64,000 nt of DNA from assembly GCA_023334545.1 (NCBI GenBank), contig JAADVB010000064.1, positions 16,411 to 80,410 of the forward strand. Reading direction: 5' to 3'. Position numbers and translations under genes: made by a program. Every line of letters begins with the position of its first letter. Positions within the stretch are counted from its first letter, which is position 1. The DNA is from Salisapilia sapeloensis (lineage: Eukaryota > Oomycota > Peronosporomycetes > Peronosporales > Salisapiliaceae). Positions 11,507-22,113 of this stretch are shown piece after piece. The notes beneath the pieces are model-generated. The model was not told where the DNA came from. It ran no database searches and worked only from the letters and a program-made list of their open reading frames with translations.

Positions 11507-12236
11507 GACACTGCTTTGTCATTTTTCGTTAACCTGAATGAACACCTGGACTATCATCTTTTGCTTCTTCTGTCTTTATCAACTCTGCGCTTGTACGAGT
11601 AGATGATCGCATGGGTGGTACTTGTAGGACGACAGAAGCTTTAAAGGACGTTATGTACAGGAGCTATTGAGATCGTTGTACCGGTTTCCGTTAACTTTGC
11701 CAGAGATCCATGCGTCCGATAGGATAATCAAAGCTGTTGAAAGGTTGCGCAGTGATACTGCTTTACTCAACAAGAAAATTGGCAGCATACTCACCAAGAC
11801 GATTGAGCGTGAGGTCCACTGGTGCCTCTCTCGGATGCAGAGCATAATATAAAAGTATGGTAACTCAGAAGGTTCCCAAGTCCCTTGTCCTATCCTTGAC
11901 CCCATAACTGGGTGCTTTCGTCGAAACCACTGCATTCCACGAGCACCACGACACTTGAGCACCAATCTAAAGACACTTGAGCACCAATCTAAAAGCTGTC
12001 ACGAGCCTCTTAGATGAGTCAGTGTATACTGCAGTCTACCTTCCACTTGCATTCATTGTCAATAGCTAGCAGCCACTTCCACCACGAAGCACAACACAAT
12101 GCTTTACAATCGACACGTGATGATCAACAACATCAGCGCACTGAATATACACGTCTTCAGCTATGAATAGAGGTGTTCCAAGACAACTGGATGCATCATG
12201 GCTTTAACGTCTCACAGATTCCTATTTGTTTATCGT
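11507..12236. other. Intergenic between exchanger and APRT genes
   Basis: No supported gene. The one visible structure is a perfect tandem duplication at 11950-11993, listed separately. It holds the 3' flanks of two convergent genes. Confidence 0.5.
11950..11993. repeat. 22-bp exact tandem duplication
   Basis: A 22-base unit starting GACACTTGAGCACC and ending AATCTAAA occurs twice back to back (11950-11971 and 11972-11993) without mismatch, in non-coding DNA. It is probably a recent slippage duplication. Confidence 0.9.
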
Positions 12237-12803
12237 CTATTGTTTGCCTTGCGCTTGGAGGATCTCGTCGTCGGAAAGGAGAGACACGATCTCGACGCTG
12301 TCAGACACAGCGTCTTCCACCTTCTTACGGCCAGGCAGCACCTTGAGCTCGACAACGAAAGCGCAGCACACGACCTTGCCACCAGCCTTTTGCACCAGCT
12401 TCACACCAGCCTCGGCTGTGCCGCCCGTGGCGAGCAGATCGTCAAGTAGCAAGACGCGGTCTCCTGGTTGCACAGCACCCTCCTGAATGCTCAACTTGTC
12501 CGGACCGTACTCTTTCTCGTACTGCACCGTGTCACTCACACGAGGCATCTTGTCCGGTTTGCGCAACATGAACACACGCTTTCCCCACTTGGCACCAAAG
12601 TAAGGTGCGAAGAGGAAGCCTCGGGCATCGAAGCAGCCGATGCAGTCAAAGGACTCCGGGTCCAGCGCCTTTTCGAACAGGTCAAAGCATAGCTGGAGCT
12701 CCTTGGGGCTAGCCAACAGGCCGCCGACGTCAAAGAAGTGGGGGACGCCCTTGAACGGGACGCTCGGGATCACTTGGGCCAACTCCTGTTGCTTGGTCGT
12801 CAT
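12237..12803 (-). CDS. APRT: Adenine phosphoribosyltransferase
   Basis: Converts adenine and PRPP to AMP in purine salvage, in the cytosol. The 188-aa product from ATG 12803 (MTTKQQELAQVIPSV) contains GFLFAPYFGAKWGKRVFMLRK and the PRPP-binding signature VLLLDDLLATGGTAEAG near residues 122-138, with the two acidic residues followed by ATGGT. Length fits the family (about 180 aa). An upstream in-frame Met at 12869 would add 22 residues. I prefer the inner start because it gives the family length, though the longer form cannot be excluded. The C-terminus (SLLSDDEILQ) is normal. Single exon. Confidence 0.93.
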   Translation of the reverse strand: MTTKQQELAQVIPSVPFKGVPHFFDVGGLLASPKELQLCFDLFEKALDPESFDCIGCFDARGFLFAPYFGAKWGKRVFMLRKPDKMPRVSDTVQYEKEYGPDKLSIQEGAVQPGDRVLLLDDLLATGGTAEAGVKLVQKAGGKVVCCAFVVELKVLPGRKKVEDAVSDSVEIVSLLSDDEILQAQGKQ

Positions 12804-13634
12804 CCTACTCGATTGTATATCAGCACTTCGTGGCTGGCAAGTGCTCGCACTCTGGAAGCCAAGAGCCAAAACGGTTGGTAACCGCCACGTCCGTCGACCA
12901 GCTCACGTGCGTCAGCAGGATTGATTGGCAGGTGTATGACAGAAGGTGGAGCATACAAAATCCATGTCGACTGTACCAAGTGAAGTGCTCCACACCAATT
13001 TAGGTTCTGCCACGATAAGAGCTTTATCTCTTTCTGGCATCTTTGTGGAAACTTGCTTGCTAGAAGGAGGAAACAAATGAAAGGAGTAGAATTTCCTGGC
13101 CAAGTGTTTCCAAGATCAAACTAGGCGCATATTCGTTGTACTAAAAGTTATTGATCGCATACTTGTTTATTTCTAATTTTAACTATGTGTCCAGGTCAAC
13201 TATTCTGCACTTTTATTTTGTAGAGCATGGGCCCAAGTTTTCAGAAATCTCCCTCGAGTCGTGTATTTCAGTAGTGTGCTGAGCAACGCAAGAGTGAGGT
13301 GGCGGAACACCAGTTGCGAACACGCTATCTAGGTGTCATAGAGCTCTGTTACTTTGAGGCTACTACCGGTATTGGCTGAAAACAATTCGGCGGATAATAT
13401 TAGATTCATGACGTGGCCTTATCATGCATCACTGGCCTATGCACTTATTCGTACGTGTCATGAATCACGAGAACGACGTAGTGGTACCAGAGTTTTAAGC
13501 TCCCATACAGATCGCAAATGAAGTATACAGATGGAAGAGTGGTGACTCAGCACACAATCACCTTGGCAAGCAAGCACGTAGGAAGTGGATCCGAGCCCAT
13601 TATCCTTTCGACGCCATTGACGGCAAGACAGAAA
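12804..13634. other. Intergenic between divergent APRT and LPMO-like genes
   Basis: About 830 bp between divergent starts, so it must hold both promoters. No clear initiator consensus or gene was found. A 39-codon in-frame extension of the next gene (from ATG 13518) crosses into it but would bury the signal peptide. Confidence 0.45.
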
Positions 13635-15059
13635 ATGGTGCTTAAAGCAATTTCTGCAACCATTGCGGCCGCATTGGTTTGCACAGCTCACGCTGGATTG
13701 ATTGCCCCTCTCCCGATCACAGGACCATTTAAATTAAATGAAGTTACCAATACTTCTATGGCTTGCGGAGAAGACTTGGGTCAGGCCAGATACCAGCATG
13801 TAAAGCAAGGCGGCAGTTTTGAGGCACAGTTTCATCGCGACTATGAACTTGACTATGGTGGATATATTGGCGGGTTCATCCGTTGGGCTCTCGCCCCCAT
13901 CGAATCTACAGATGATTATCCATCGGCAAGTGATTTTGACAACAACGTCTTGCAATACAGCTGCCACGAAGCATTATGTGAGTTGTACGAGCCCAAGGAT
14001 GGAAAAGCGAAGCCATTTTATGAGCTGTCCAAGCTGCCTGAGACGACGAAAGACGATGAAACGATTCGCAATGGATGGGTGTGCAAGGACACGGTAGATA
14101 TTCCCGAGTCTCTTCCGACTGGATTGTATAAATTTCAGTTCACTCGTTTCGGTGCTGGGGATGCAGTCACAAAGGATCGCGGCAAGAGCGATTCGACTGA
14201 AAATATTGCGCGGTTAAAATCTCTCAAGCCTGCACCTCCGCAACGCACGTGTGGGTATCTAAAAGTCGGTCCCAAAGATGAAAAAAGTTCTAGCCTAGGC
14301 TCAGGACCAGGTCCAAGCTCAAGCTCAGGCTTGGACTCCATGTCGGGGTCCTTGGATTCCATCGATGGTTCTGGTTCCGACTCGAATTCGGTCGGACCTG
14401 GCACGACTCATGCCGATCCTGCTACAGACGGCAACGATGACGGCCTCAACGTGGACGGAAAGAAAGGAGAGTGGCATTGGGGGGCGACTAGTAGCACATC
14501 AAGCGACGACTCGAAGGGTGGTTCCAATGCCGACAATGTTGATGCCGGTGACGCCGATAGCACTGATACCGGTGGTGGATTATTCGACACGGACGACCCT
14601 GCATCTGCAAGTGATGCTAACTCGAACTCTGTTAGCGTAGATGGGTCTCATTCTGGCTCTGGTCCATCTCTAGCGAGCAGTCACAGCAGTAGTGGTAGTG
14701 TTGGTGCTACTCCTAGTCAAAACAGCAAGAGTCGATCTGACGGCAATTTGAAAAACGCGAGCGGCTCAGACACTGACGACGTTGCTGGAGACAAAGATGC
14801 CAACAATAAGCAGAAGGTGAAAGAGGTGACAGTACGAAGGCTGCAAGATGGTTCGAAATCTGGTGGTAAGACCAAACTAGATCTCGGATGCCCAAAAAAC
14901 GTAAGAAATGACTACTTGTACAACCGCGGGAGCAGCTGCGCTTATGCCTTTACCAACAAAATTGAAATTGTCGATGGTGAGGCCAAAGATCTAGAGAAGT
15001 TCCCATTCGAGCCATTTAAGCCTGGTACGCCAGCCGATATTGACCCTGGTTGTGACTAA
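13635..15059 (+). CDS. Secreted LPMO-like protein with Ser/Gly/Asp-rich tail
   Basis: A 474-aa product from ATG 13635. A signal peptide (MVLKAISATIAAALVCTA) is followed at residue 19 by His (HAGLIAPLP). If cleaved there, the mature chain starts with His, as in lytic polysaccharide monooxygenases, whose N-terminal His holds copper. The next 190 residues have an LPMO-like layout: early Cys (ACGEDLGQ), YQHVKQGGSFEAQFHRDY, a GGYIGGFIRWALAP strand, paired Cys (YSCHEALCELYE), then VCKDTVDIPESLPTGLYKFQF and a closing Cys (RTCGYLKVG). A disordered Ser/Gly/Asp tail of about 200 residues follows, with a Cys-containing C-terminal segment. Oomycete AA17 enzymes (pectin-active LPMOs) have this plan. The second copper His cannot be fixed by eye: candidates are in QHVK, FHRDY and SCHEA. 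Starting at 13518 would hide the signal peptide. A non-catalytic relative is possible. Confidence 0.55.
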   Translation: MVLKAISATIAAALVCTAHAGLIAPLPITGPFKLNEVTNTSMACGEDLGQARYQHVKQGGSFEAQFHRDYELDYGGYIGGFIRWALAPIESTDDYPSASDFDNNVLQYSCHEALCELYEPKDGKAKPFYELSKLPETTKDDETIRNGWVCKDTVDIPESLPTGLYKFQFTRFGAGDAVTKDRGKSDSTENIARLKSLKPAPPQRTCGYLKVGPKDEKSSSLGSGPGPSSSSGLDSMSGSLDSIDGSGSDSNSVGPGTTHADPATDGNDDGLNVDGKKGEWHWGATSSTSSDDSKGGSNADNVDAGDADSTDTGGGLFDTDDPASASDANSNSVSVDGSHSGSGPSLASSHSSSGSVGATPSQNSKSRSDGNLKNASGSDTDDVAGDKDANNKQKVKEVTVRRLQDGSKSGGKTKLDLGCPKNVRNDYLYNRGSSCAYAFTNKIEIVDGEAKDLEKFPFEPFKPGTPADIDPGCD

Positions 15060-15598
15060 GCACGATAAAAAGCGTGCACCGTATGGACAAATAAGAGCTG
15101 ATGTTACTTTTAAAATTTCGTCTCGGAGACTTTCGGTCAATTTCCATTAGACAAGTAGTAGTGGATTAATGGTGCGTGCTATTTAAAAGAAAAGGCTGCC
15201 AAAGATCCTCTTGCTGCTGATTTTAGCATCGAATTGATTCAACGGATGCTACCAAGCGAACTAGTGTATATGGATCAGGAGAATGCACTAGTTCATCAAT
15301 CTTTACAAGACAATCACCAATGAGCTGGGTTTTCTTCTACCCTGTATCAGTTTACAGCAATATAGTACAAAGGTAGGAGACTCGCTAATGGCAACACTGG
15401 TCACGAGGTAACTTCATTTGTACGAACTTTGCAGCACCTGTAATAGTGCAATGAGCTGATCGATGCAGTTAGAATAGACTGTACTTCTAGACTAAGAATG
15501 CTAATCTTCATGTGGTGTAAAAAGCTGCAGCCCCTACCAAGTACACGGACAAAAGCTTAACAACACACGCTACATTTAAAAAGATTGTATGCAAGTAC
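15060..15598. other. Intergenic; missing 3' part of bZIP fragment expected here
   Basis: No frame on the minus strand can continue the bZIP-like gene to its right, and nothing else is supported. Confidence 0.5.
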
Positions 15599-16255
15599 CT
15601 TGAAATTGGCATCTAGTAGCTTTTGCATTCGGCCTTGATTTTTCACATAAAGCCTGTCCGCTTGCTGTCTCAGTTGTTGGTTCTCGTCTCGCAGTAGATC
15701 TTTTTGTTTAACAGCTTTCAAGTATATACTAAAGGTAGATGTTTCGCTTCTTTCTGTCCAATCTCGCTTACGACTTTGAATTTGTTTCTCCATCCGTTGA
15801 GCTTTCTCCGAAAAGTCCTTTTCCAAGTCCTCCACTTCATCCTTGAGCATTTGAAGGGTATTCTAATCATCGCATCCAACAGTACACCCTGTTAGCATTC
15901 TGACGCCTACATATGTACATTTAGGATACGTATAAGATCGTACTATTTTCTTGTAGTAGCACTCTCGGACGATACGCCGCTGTTTGGCACGTCGTATTTT
16001 GACCGCTTCGCTGATACCGTTGTTACGCGAACGACGTTTGTGTTGGATTGGTGAGCTTTTGCTCCATTGTGTAGCCTTGCCCAAGTTTCCATCACCACCC
16101 GTTCTATAAAAGGTAGGGTCTTCGTATGTTGTAGGATTATGAGGTTCAAATCGTTCTAGCAATGGAGTCGCTTGAACTCTTTGTCGTTCTGGCAAGGCTG
16201 CCGTCCTAGATACTGTCGTCAATGTACATGGTAAAGAGAAGAAGGATCGACTCAA
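15599..16255 (-). pseudogene. bZIP-like regulator, apparently truncated
   Basis: Two exons join at a plausible GT-AG intron (about 15863-15943). The first encodes a basic region (VKIRRAKQRRIVRECYYKKI), the second a coiled coil (NTLQMLKDEVEDLEKDF) with leucines and valines at heptad spacing, continuing as Lys/Glu/Gln-rich helix to KLLDANFK. A GT donor follows, but no downstream exon of the family's large C-terminal domain appears in the next 540 bp, so the gene looks cut short. Counting back from the first zipper position, the canonical basic-region Asn is Gln and the invariant Arg is Tyr, so normal DNA contacts are not expected. Alternatively it is a small dominant-negative-like coiled-coil protein with a missed far exon. 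The 5' end (Met at 16255) is provisional. Confidence 0.5.
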
Positions 16256-17429
16256 ATTTACATGTCTACATCTGTGGGAGGGTTTAGCAAGTCGGAGATG
16301 CGAACCATTGCTATGCTTCGTAGACGAAAGAGCAATTGGTAAATCCGATCATGCAAGCCGGTGGCTGAGTATTTTGAGCTTTAGTTACCATCGCAAAGTA
16401 GTCGATTCAATACGGTCTGAACTGGCCAAATAACGATTGACGCCATAAACGTCACCGTCGCACTATCTACACGGGGTCATCGAATATGCAGACTTTCAGA
16501 CAAGGCTAAGAGTGTAATCGACGCTTGGCCGCACAATGAGGTCGCGAAGAATCAAGTCGGGTAAGTAATATGCTATCAGAACTTACAATCTATTCTTCGA
16601 ATGGGTGAAGAGAACTGCTTCAGCTAATTTTTGATTAGATCAACTCCATCATATGCACTCTGGGAAAGCGATCTTTTAACGAGATTCATCAACATCGCAA
16701 TATACATATCACATTTGTGACCACGCAGTATTTAACGGAGATAGCAGGTTTTGATTAAAAAGACAATCGCTTTATGAACACGAAGCTCATCACGACGGAA
16801 TTACCGAAGAGTGGGGAGTGACTATTCGATCGCTGATTTCAAACTTTCGTACACAGAACTTCTCCCAATACACGACGGTACATTTACATAAGTCGTATAA
16901 AACCATGGGCATCAACGATTTACCCATTGATTGAACCAAGTAATAAGGTTTCAAGATAATTGTATCTTGTGTACCTTTGTGGTCCTCATGTACGTATACG
17001 AATGCCAGGCTGAACAAGATATTTACCCAAAATTCTGCCGGACTCTAGCTCATAAGAATACAAGGGGGCCTGCACTTAGTGCTTTTATCCCGAGGCATCG
17101 ATCGGTCACAGCATTAGTTATCGAACGTTCCGCCTGAACAGAACGATAGCCGGTAACCAAAGTGACCGTTTGCCGTGAGAGTTCTGACTCGAACTAGAAT
17201 GTTGCATCATATTTTAGAGATTATGCACCTTGCCTAAGAGTCTCGCGGCAGTTGTGAGCGGTTACTTTGTGAACGTTTATACCGATTTCTAGAATCCCAT
17301 GGGTAGCTTCAAGACAAAGTTATTTATATCAACAACAGAAGGTGAAGATGAGTGATAAGACTCCATCCACTGCCACGAGAGAGCTCAATTGAGAATCGGA
17401 CTCGTAACCAGAAGATCTACAAGAGGAAC
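16256..17429. other. Intergenic, no supported gene
   Basis: Only scattered frames below 80 residues. It contains the 5' flanks of the bZIP fragment and of the small split gene. Confidence 0.45.
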
Positions 17430-17770
17430 ATGGCAAGCAAAGACGGGAAAGAAGTAGATTATGTTTCGATGCAAGCCAACCTGACCTCTCAAATTGAGAG
17501 CGAGCGCCAAGCTGCAAAACGTTGGTGGGACGATTATGGTCCGTGTTACTTAGAAGACAGCAAGCCAGACGACTTCACCTACGATAATCGTATTCAAAGA
17601 CTCAAGTCTTCACTCTCCGACTCAAAGTATAAGCTTCATTTTATGATACCATCGACTCGGCTAACAATGTGTCTGTCGACTACAGGTACCAACGTGCAGC
17701 CATGCATACGACGCACAAGGAATACGGGTGTCGACCTCCGTTCCGGGAGTGTCATAGAAAAGCTGTGTAA
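17430..17770 (+). CDS. Small unrecognised protein, reading split between two frames
   Basis: From ATG 17430 the frame reads MASKDGKEVDYVSMQANL, then SERQAAKRWWDDYGPCYLED and DDFTYDNRIQRL, which looks like true coding sequence. Around 17590-17635 coding character moves to another frame, which reads FYDTIDSANNVSVDYRYQ, HTTHKEYGCRPPFREC, HRKAV and stops at 17768-17770. Either a very small intron joins them (a GT at 17590 and AG at about 17631-17632 would keep frame, only 43 bp) or a single-base indel has broken the gene. The protein would be about 100 aa, polar, with conserved-looking Trp and Cys residues. I do not recognise the family. Confidence 0.45.
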
Positions 17771-20700
17771 CATTGAACAAAATACCCTCGATTAAAGCAT
17801 AAAGCAATATGTATTGTTCTTTTGATGATTTTTCTTCATTAGCATGCTGAAACTACAATTTCTTCGATGGTACTAAATTTCGATCTGCTTTGCTTTTCTA
17901 ATTTGGAACAGCAGCACTAGACACAACACGAAGAATAGATTCGATAGGATTTTAAATTACTAGTCATTTTACTGAAAGTAGTGACTTTAGATCCATGACA
18001 AATCTTTCTATTACCCTTTATTTTTCCTACTCTCTATTTAGCCTCTTATGGCGAATTGCAGGTGTGTTGCTTAAGAGAAATGGAAAGTGTATTAGAAAGT
18101 TATAAAGCCTGCGGTCGTTTCTATTGCGTCTCCTCGTTGCTCTCCTGCTTTGCAAATGCATCTGTGTTGAAACCTCTCTGCATGTACCCGTCCCATACCC
18201 TAAAGATATCGAATATATTCTCACTTCCATTTCAACTTGACTTCAACTTACCTTCAACGTATCCTTGGATCTGGAGCTCATGCTCCCCCTCATCCCTCGT
18301 GGGTCTTGGTATTTTAACACTAACAGAAGGTAAGGTACATCGATCTCGGGTTAGCTAAGATTGCTAACTTCATCATCACACTCTACCCCTGTTTCGCCCT
18401 ACCGGCCCCGCTGCATACTACACAAAATGCTGGGGTTAACTTTGTTGTTATGAGTATAAAAAAGGTAGACTCCTAAATTCCTAAGATCAATGTTAAACGC
18501 ACTTACGAAGATAAAGATACAGGTAGAAGACGTGAAAAGTTTACATGTCATTTCGCTCGAGTAAATTCCGGACGCTCAATACTATGCGAATGCCCACTAA
18601 GATTCCTACTACTCTAAAGTATCCTGCTCGGCTTTCCTGTAGTCTTCATTTCGAAGAATATCATCGAGAGCTTATAAGTATCTACTTTGCGGCTTATGCA
18701 AAAGCTCAAGCTTTTTACATAGGGCAACGTAGCAGTCGTGGGTCATAAATTACAAGACTACAGTCGATCAACCGCACTTAAAATGCAACCTCTGTTTACA
18801 CAAAGCCTTTACCTTGGCTACTGAAGCGCGGACAACGAATATTCGGAGCAAGTTCCAGATATAGCTGAGACCAGTTGGATGCACGACACGCTGGGTCGGA
18901 AACATCAAGTCAGAGCGATGGTCTCTCGGTATCCCTCCAAATTTTGGACACATCAAACGCGCGCGTGTAATACCCATTCTGCTTTGCATCTAGTCAAGCG
19001 AGCATAACGCATGCTCTCGTAGAAGGTAACATGAAAATCAAATGCGATATTGAGTGACAACTGTGGTACAGCTAGAAGTTTGATTGACACTCGAAGTCGC
19101 TAGATGTAATATATACATGCAAATATTTGATCTGCTTATAAACTCTTGAGTATTCTCATCGAAACCCAAAAAGGTTGTTTATGTTGTAGGTTGGCGAGTC
19201 AAATTGCTTGTACGGAAATGCTGATGCAGCACCAAATGCAGATTGAAGCCGAGCTATGGTATACCACGTGCGACAAATATGAACTTCGTGACTTGCACTG
19301 AAATACTTTCAAGCTATTGTCACAGACGTCCAGCGAGATAGATGCTCTATTCGTGGTATCGTACTAATAGTTTTGGCACGCTTCGTGATTTGCATTTGGT
19401 GCAACTTGATAGCTCATCAAGCTTCCAACTCTGCTTCTGTATTTATCAGAATGCCACAAGAAAGTCATTTGAAGCAAAAAACTGGAAAAGTCATATTTCT
19501 GAGGAAGTTCATGAAGAAAGATTGAGGCTATATGTTTCCTAAATTTGGCAAAGTATGTGATTACCAACTCGAATCTTTCATCCGCTGGTCAATACCACCA
19601 GCCACCTGTAATTGCCACTCGACAGCACGGCTTTCAACAGTAAAAGTTATCAATAACGTTTTGAAATGCCTTAGCTCTACCTTGATCTATAGGCATCAAA
19701 AGTACCACCCTTTAATATATGGCACGAAGTACCTCCGCCGATGGATTTTAACAGCTTTGCCAGAGTCTAGTATATAAACGCGGTGTTCGTTGCATCCAAT
19801 AAGGCAAGAGCTTCGAAGTTATTTCTGCAATCTTCCAAGCTTTAGATGCCCTGTACTCGAAGCCTCATTGCCATGCCGAAGCACTTGTCTGTCGTGCGAC
19901 AGCACTGCAACATCCTCTAGAAACCTAAATTAGCTTCTATTCCACATGATCCTTATTTGGTAAGCTATAAGAAATGGAAAGTGGCCACAGAGTTTGCGAA
20001 CTGTTTCACTTTTAATGCACTTTTAAATGAGAACCAACTATCAAAATAAAAGCTTGCGCTCATATAGTGTGAAACTATACATGGTGCTTGTCATGGAAGG
20101 CGATAGCACCTTATCCTTTTATATCGACGCTTAACAACTTTCTTGATTCATGCGCCATACGGTATTCCAGTGATCATTTATAGGTCTGAGCTAACTGACC
20201 CTTGCTCACTTAAAAAACATTGACTCGAGTACTAGAGGAAATGGTGCTCGCTATTTAATCATAAATCCATTGTCGAGCTCCTACAACGAATGTAGCGCAT
20301 GAATTAATGGAGCACTTACGCGAAGACAGTTCCAATTTAAGTTTGCAACGTTGATATGGTGACCCATTTGAACTCGACGCGAATGTAGCATAAGGATAAG
20401 CAGCTTGTATTTAAGAAATTACAAACTATCATGCGTTCGACCAAGTCATGCTTTGCATGACATTGCAGTGCTACGCTACAGTAAGTAATGATCACCAGAT
20501 TGGATCAGAGGCACTTCGGATAAGTAGCAAGATGCGAATTCAAGGACGTGAAAATGTGCTCTATATTTCCTTTCGCGCAGACACTTGAGCTCACATCGGG
20601 CTATTGAATAATTTATGGTTCTTTAAATATACCCTCGTTTTCTTCCCACCATTGGCATCGCCTTTTGCTTCGATAGCGCCTGACTAGCATCGATCAACAA

Positions 20701-20892
20701 CTCCATAAAGAACTGATGTTACACGATGAGCAGAAAGATAGGTGTCATTCGATGGCTACAATTCACGCCTGAATCACATCGCTAGATGCTCACATTGATC
20801 TGCTGTCTCATTAACGATCTGTTCCGTCAAAGCTCATTGACAGCTTAACGCTTTTCATTTTTAAATTAGCCTCCTTCGAAACACTTAAGAGC
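17771..20892. other. 3.1-kb gene desert upstream of the NLP gene
   Basis: AT-rich. All frames are short (at most about 100 residues), overlapping and without motifs. I saw no transposase, reverse transcriptase or terminal repeat by eye. Its end holds the NLP promoter. Confidence 0.5.
20832..20846 (+). promoter_or_regulatory. Initiator-like element before the NLP gene
   Basis: GCTCATTGACAGCTT matches the first seven bases of the oomycete initiator consensus and the CA step, 61 bp ahead of the ATG at 20893. A T-rich stretch (CTTTTCATTTTTAAATT) follows it. Assigned by eye. Confidence 0.4.
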
Positions 20893-21675
20893 ATGAAGAC
20901 CTTTATCGCATCGACCGTTGCTTTCTTTGCAGCGACCGCTTCCGCAGACGACTTGTGGATGCTCCCGAAAGCGTTGCCGGTTGGTGTTGACATCGAGTCC
21001 TTTGCCCCTGTCTTTGACTTCGACAGCGACTCGTGCCTTCCTAGCTCCGCCATCGACCCCTTCGGCAAGGTCAACGGAGGCCTTAAACCAACTGGCAGTA
21101 TCACTGGAGGCTGCCGTCATGACGGCTTCATGAAGCTGTCGAACACCTATCATCGATATGCATGCCATAAAGAAGCCGATGACGTCTACTGCTCCCACTT
21201 CTACGGACTCTATTTCCTGAAGGACCAGTGCCTTAACGGTATTCGTTGTGGTCACCGTCATGACTTTGAAAAGGTAGCTGTGTGGACCAAGAATGGAGAT
21301 GTGACGGCCGTCAGTGCAAGTGCCCATTCCGGCATGGATACGAAGCCGATTAACGAAGTGCCAATGGAGGGCACCCACCCGAAGATCGTCTACCACAAGG
21401 ACGGCATTTCTACTCACGCTTTCCGCTTCGCCAAGACGAATGAAGGTGCAGAGAATCCGGAAGGTGCCTTTGTCACGCCAGATATTACTAGCTGGACAGT
21501 CATGACTGGCGAGACAGTTGACAATGCTTATCTCCGTGAAACGTTTGACACGTACGACTTTGGAAGTGCCAACTTCATTGCGCGTACCAACGCTTTCGTG
21601 GACCAGATCAACAAAAACCGTCCTAGCGACTACCCTGAGTTTGTGGCTGAAGATATGGACAATCTTCAGAATTAA
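20893..21675 (+). CDS. Necrosis-inducing NPP1-like protein (NLP), secreted
   Basis: Single-exon 260-aa secreted protein. Signal peptide is about residues 1-18 (TFIASTVAFFAATASA). NLPs are apoplastic proteins of oomycetes, fungi and bacteria; some bind plant sphingolipids and lyse eudicot membranes, and many oomycete copies are non-cytolytic. The family heptapeptide lies at about residues 119-125 but has Phe where the consensus has Trp, and the segment just before it (YCSHFYGLYFLKD) departs from the usual immunogenic stretch. The domain carries several Cys (CRHDG, RYACHKE, VYCSH, QCLNGIRCG), more than the two of type-1 proteins. The frame is intact. Divergence at the heptapeptide suggests a non-cytolytic subfamily (inference). 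It sits alone, with a 3.1-kb gene-poor stretch upstream. Confidence 0.9.
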   Translation: MKTFIASTVAFFAATASADDLWMLPKALPVGVDIESFAPVFDFDSDSCLPSSAIDPFGKVNGGLKPTGSITGGCRHDGFMKLSNTYHRYACHKEADDVYCSHFYGLYFLKDQCLNGIRCGHRHDFEKVAVWTKNGDVTAVSASAHSGMDTKPINEVPMEGTHPKIVYHKDGISTHAFRFAKTNEGAENPEGAFVTPDITSWTVMTGETVDNAYLRETFDTYDFGSANFIARTNAFVDQINKNRPSDYPEFVAEDMDNLQN

Positions 21676-22113
21676 ATACTCTGTTCGATTGCCGTTCCTG
21701 CCGTCAGCATAATATCGAGACTTTCTGTCCAATGTGCGCAAGGTCTGCTACGCTGTGAATAGTGACCGTGCTAAGTTCCAAGAGCAACGAACTTCATTTT
21801 TCAATCGTATTACTTGTTCGGCTTGCATCGAATGAATAAATTCTGGTCAGGTTAAATAAAACGTTGACTATGTACAAGCATCGAAGCAATTCTTCACACT
21901 TATTCCGCTCTTCACTTATACGCATGGACACATTCGCTGGCGTCTTTGCTGTTGAACCGACTCAATGCTTTGTAAAACCAATTTGACTGCTCTGAACAAT
22001 AACATGCCAATTGCCAATTATCTCCCATTTCTTTATGAAGTTGTATTTCTTTTATATGGCCTTCCTCGAGTGTGTACATTGCTAACTGAACATTCAGAAA
22101 TGAGCTTGCGAGC
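21676..22113. other. Intergenic between convergent NLP and WLGC genes
   Basis: No supported gene. It holds the 3' ends of two convergent genes and AT-rich candidate polyadenylation sequence (AATAAA near 21835). Confidence 0.5.

Noticed and set aside
17771..20892. Transposon remnant in the gene-poor 3 kb
   Set aside because: No transposase, reverse transcriptase or terminal repeat could be read; the AT-richness alone is not evidence.
20866..21741. 291-aa minus-strand frame opposite the NLP gene
   Set aside because: Exact antisense of an intact, motif-bearing gene. Its text has no domain.
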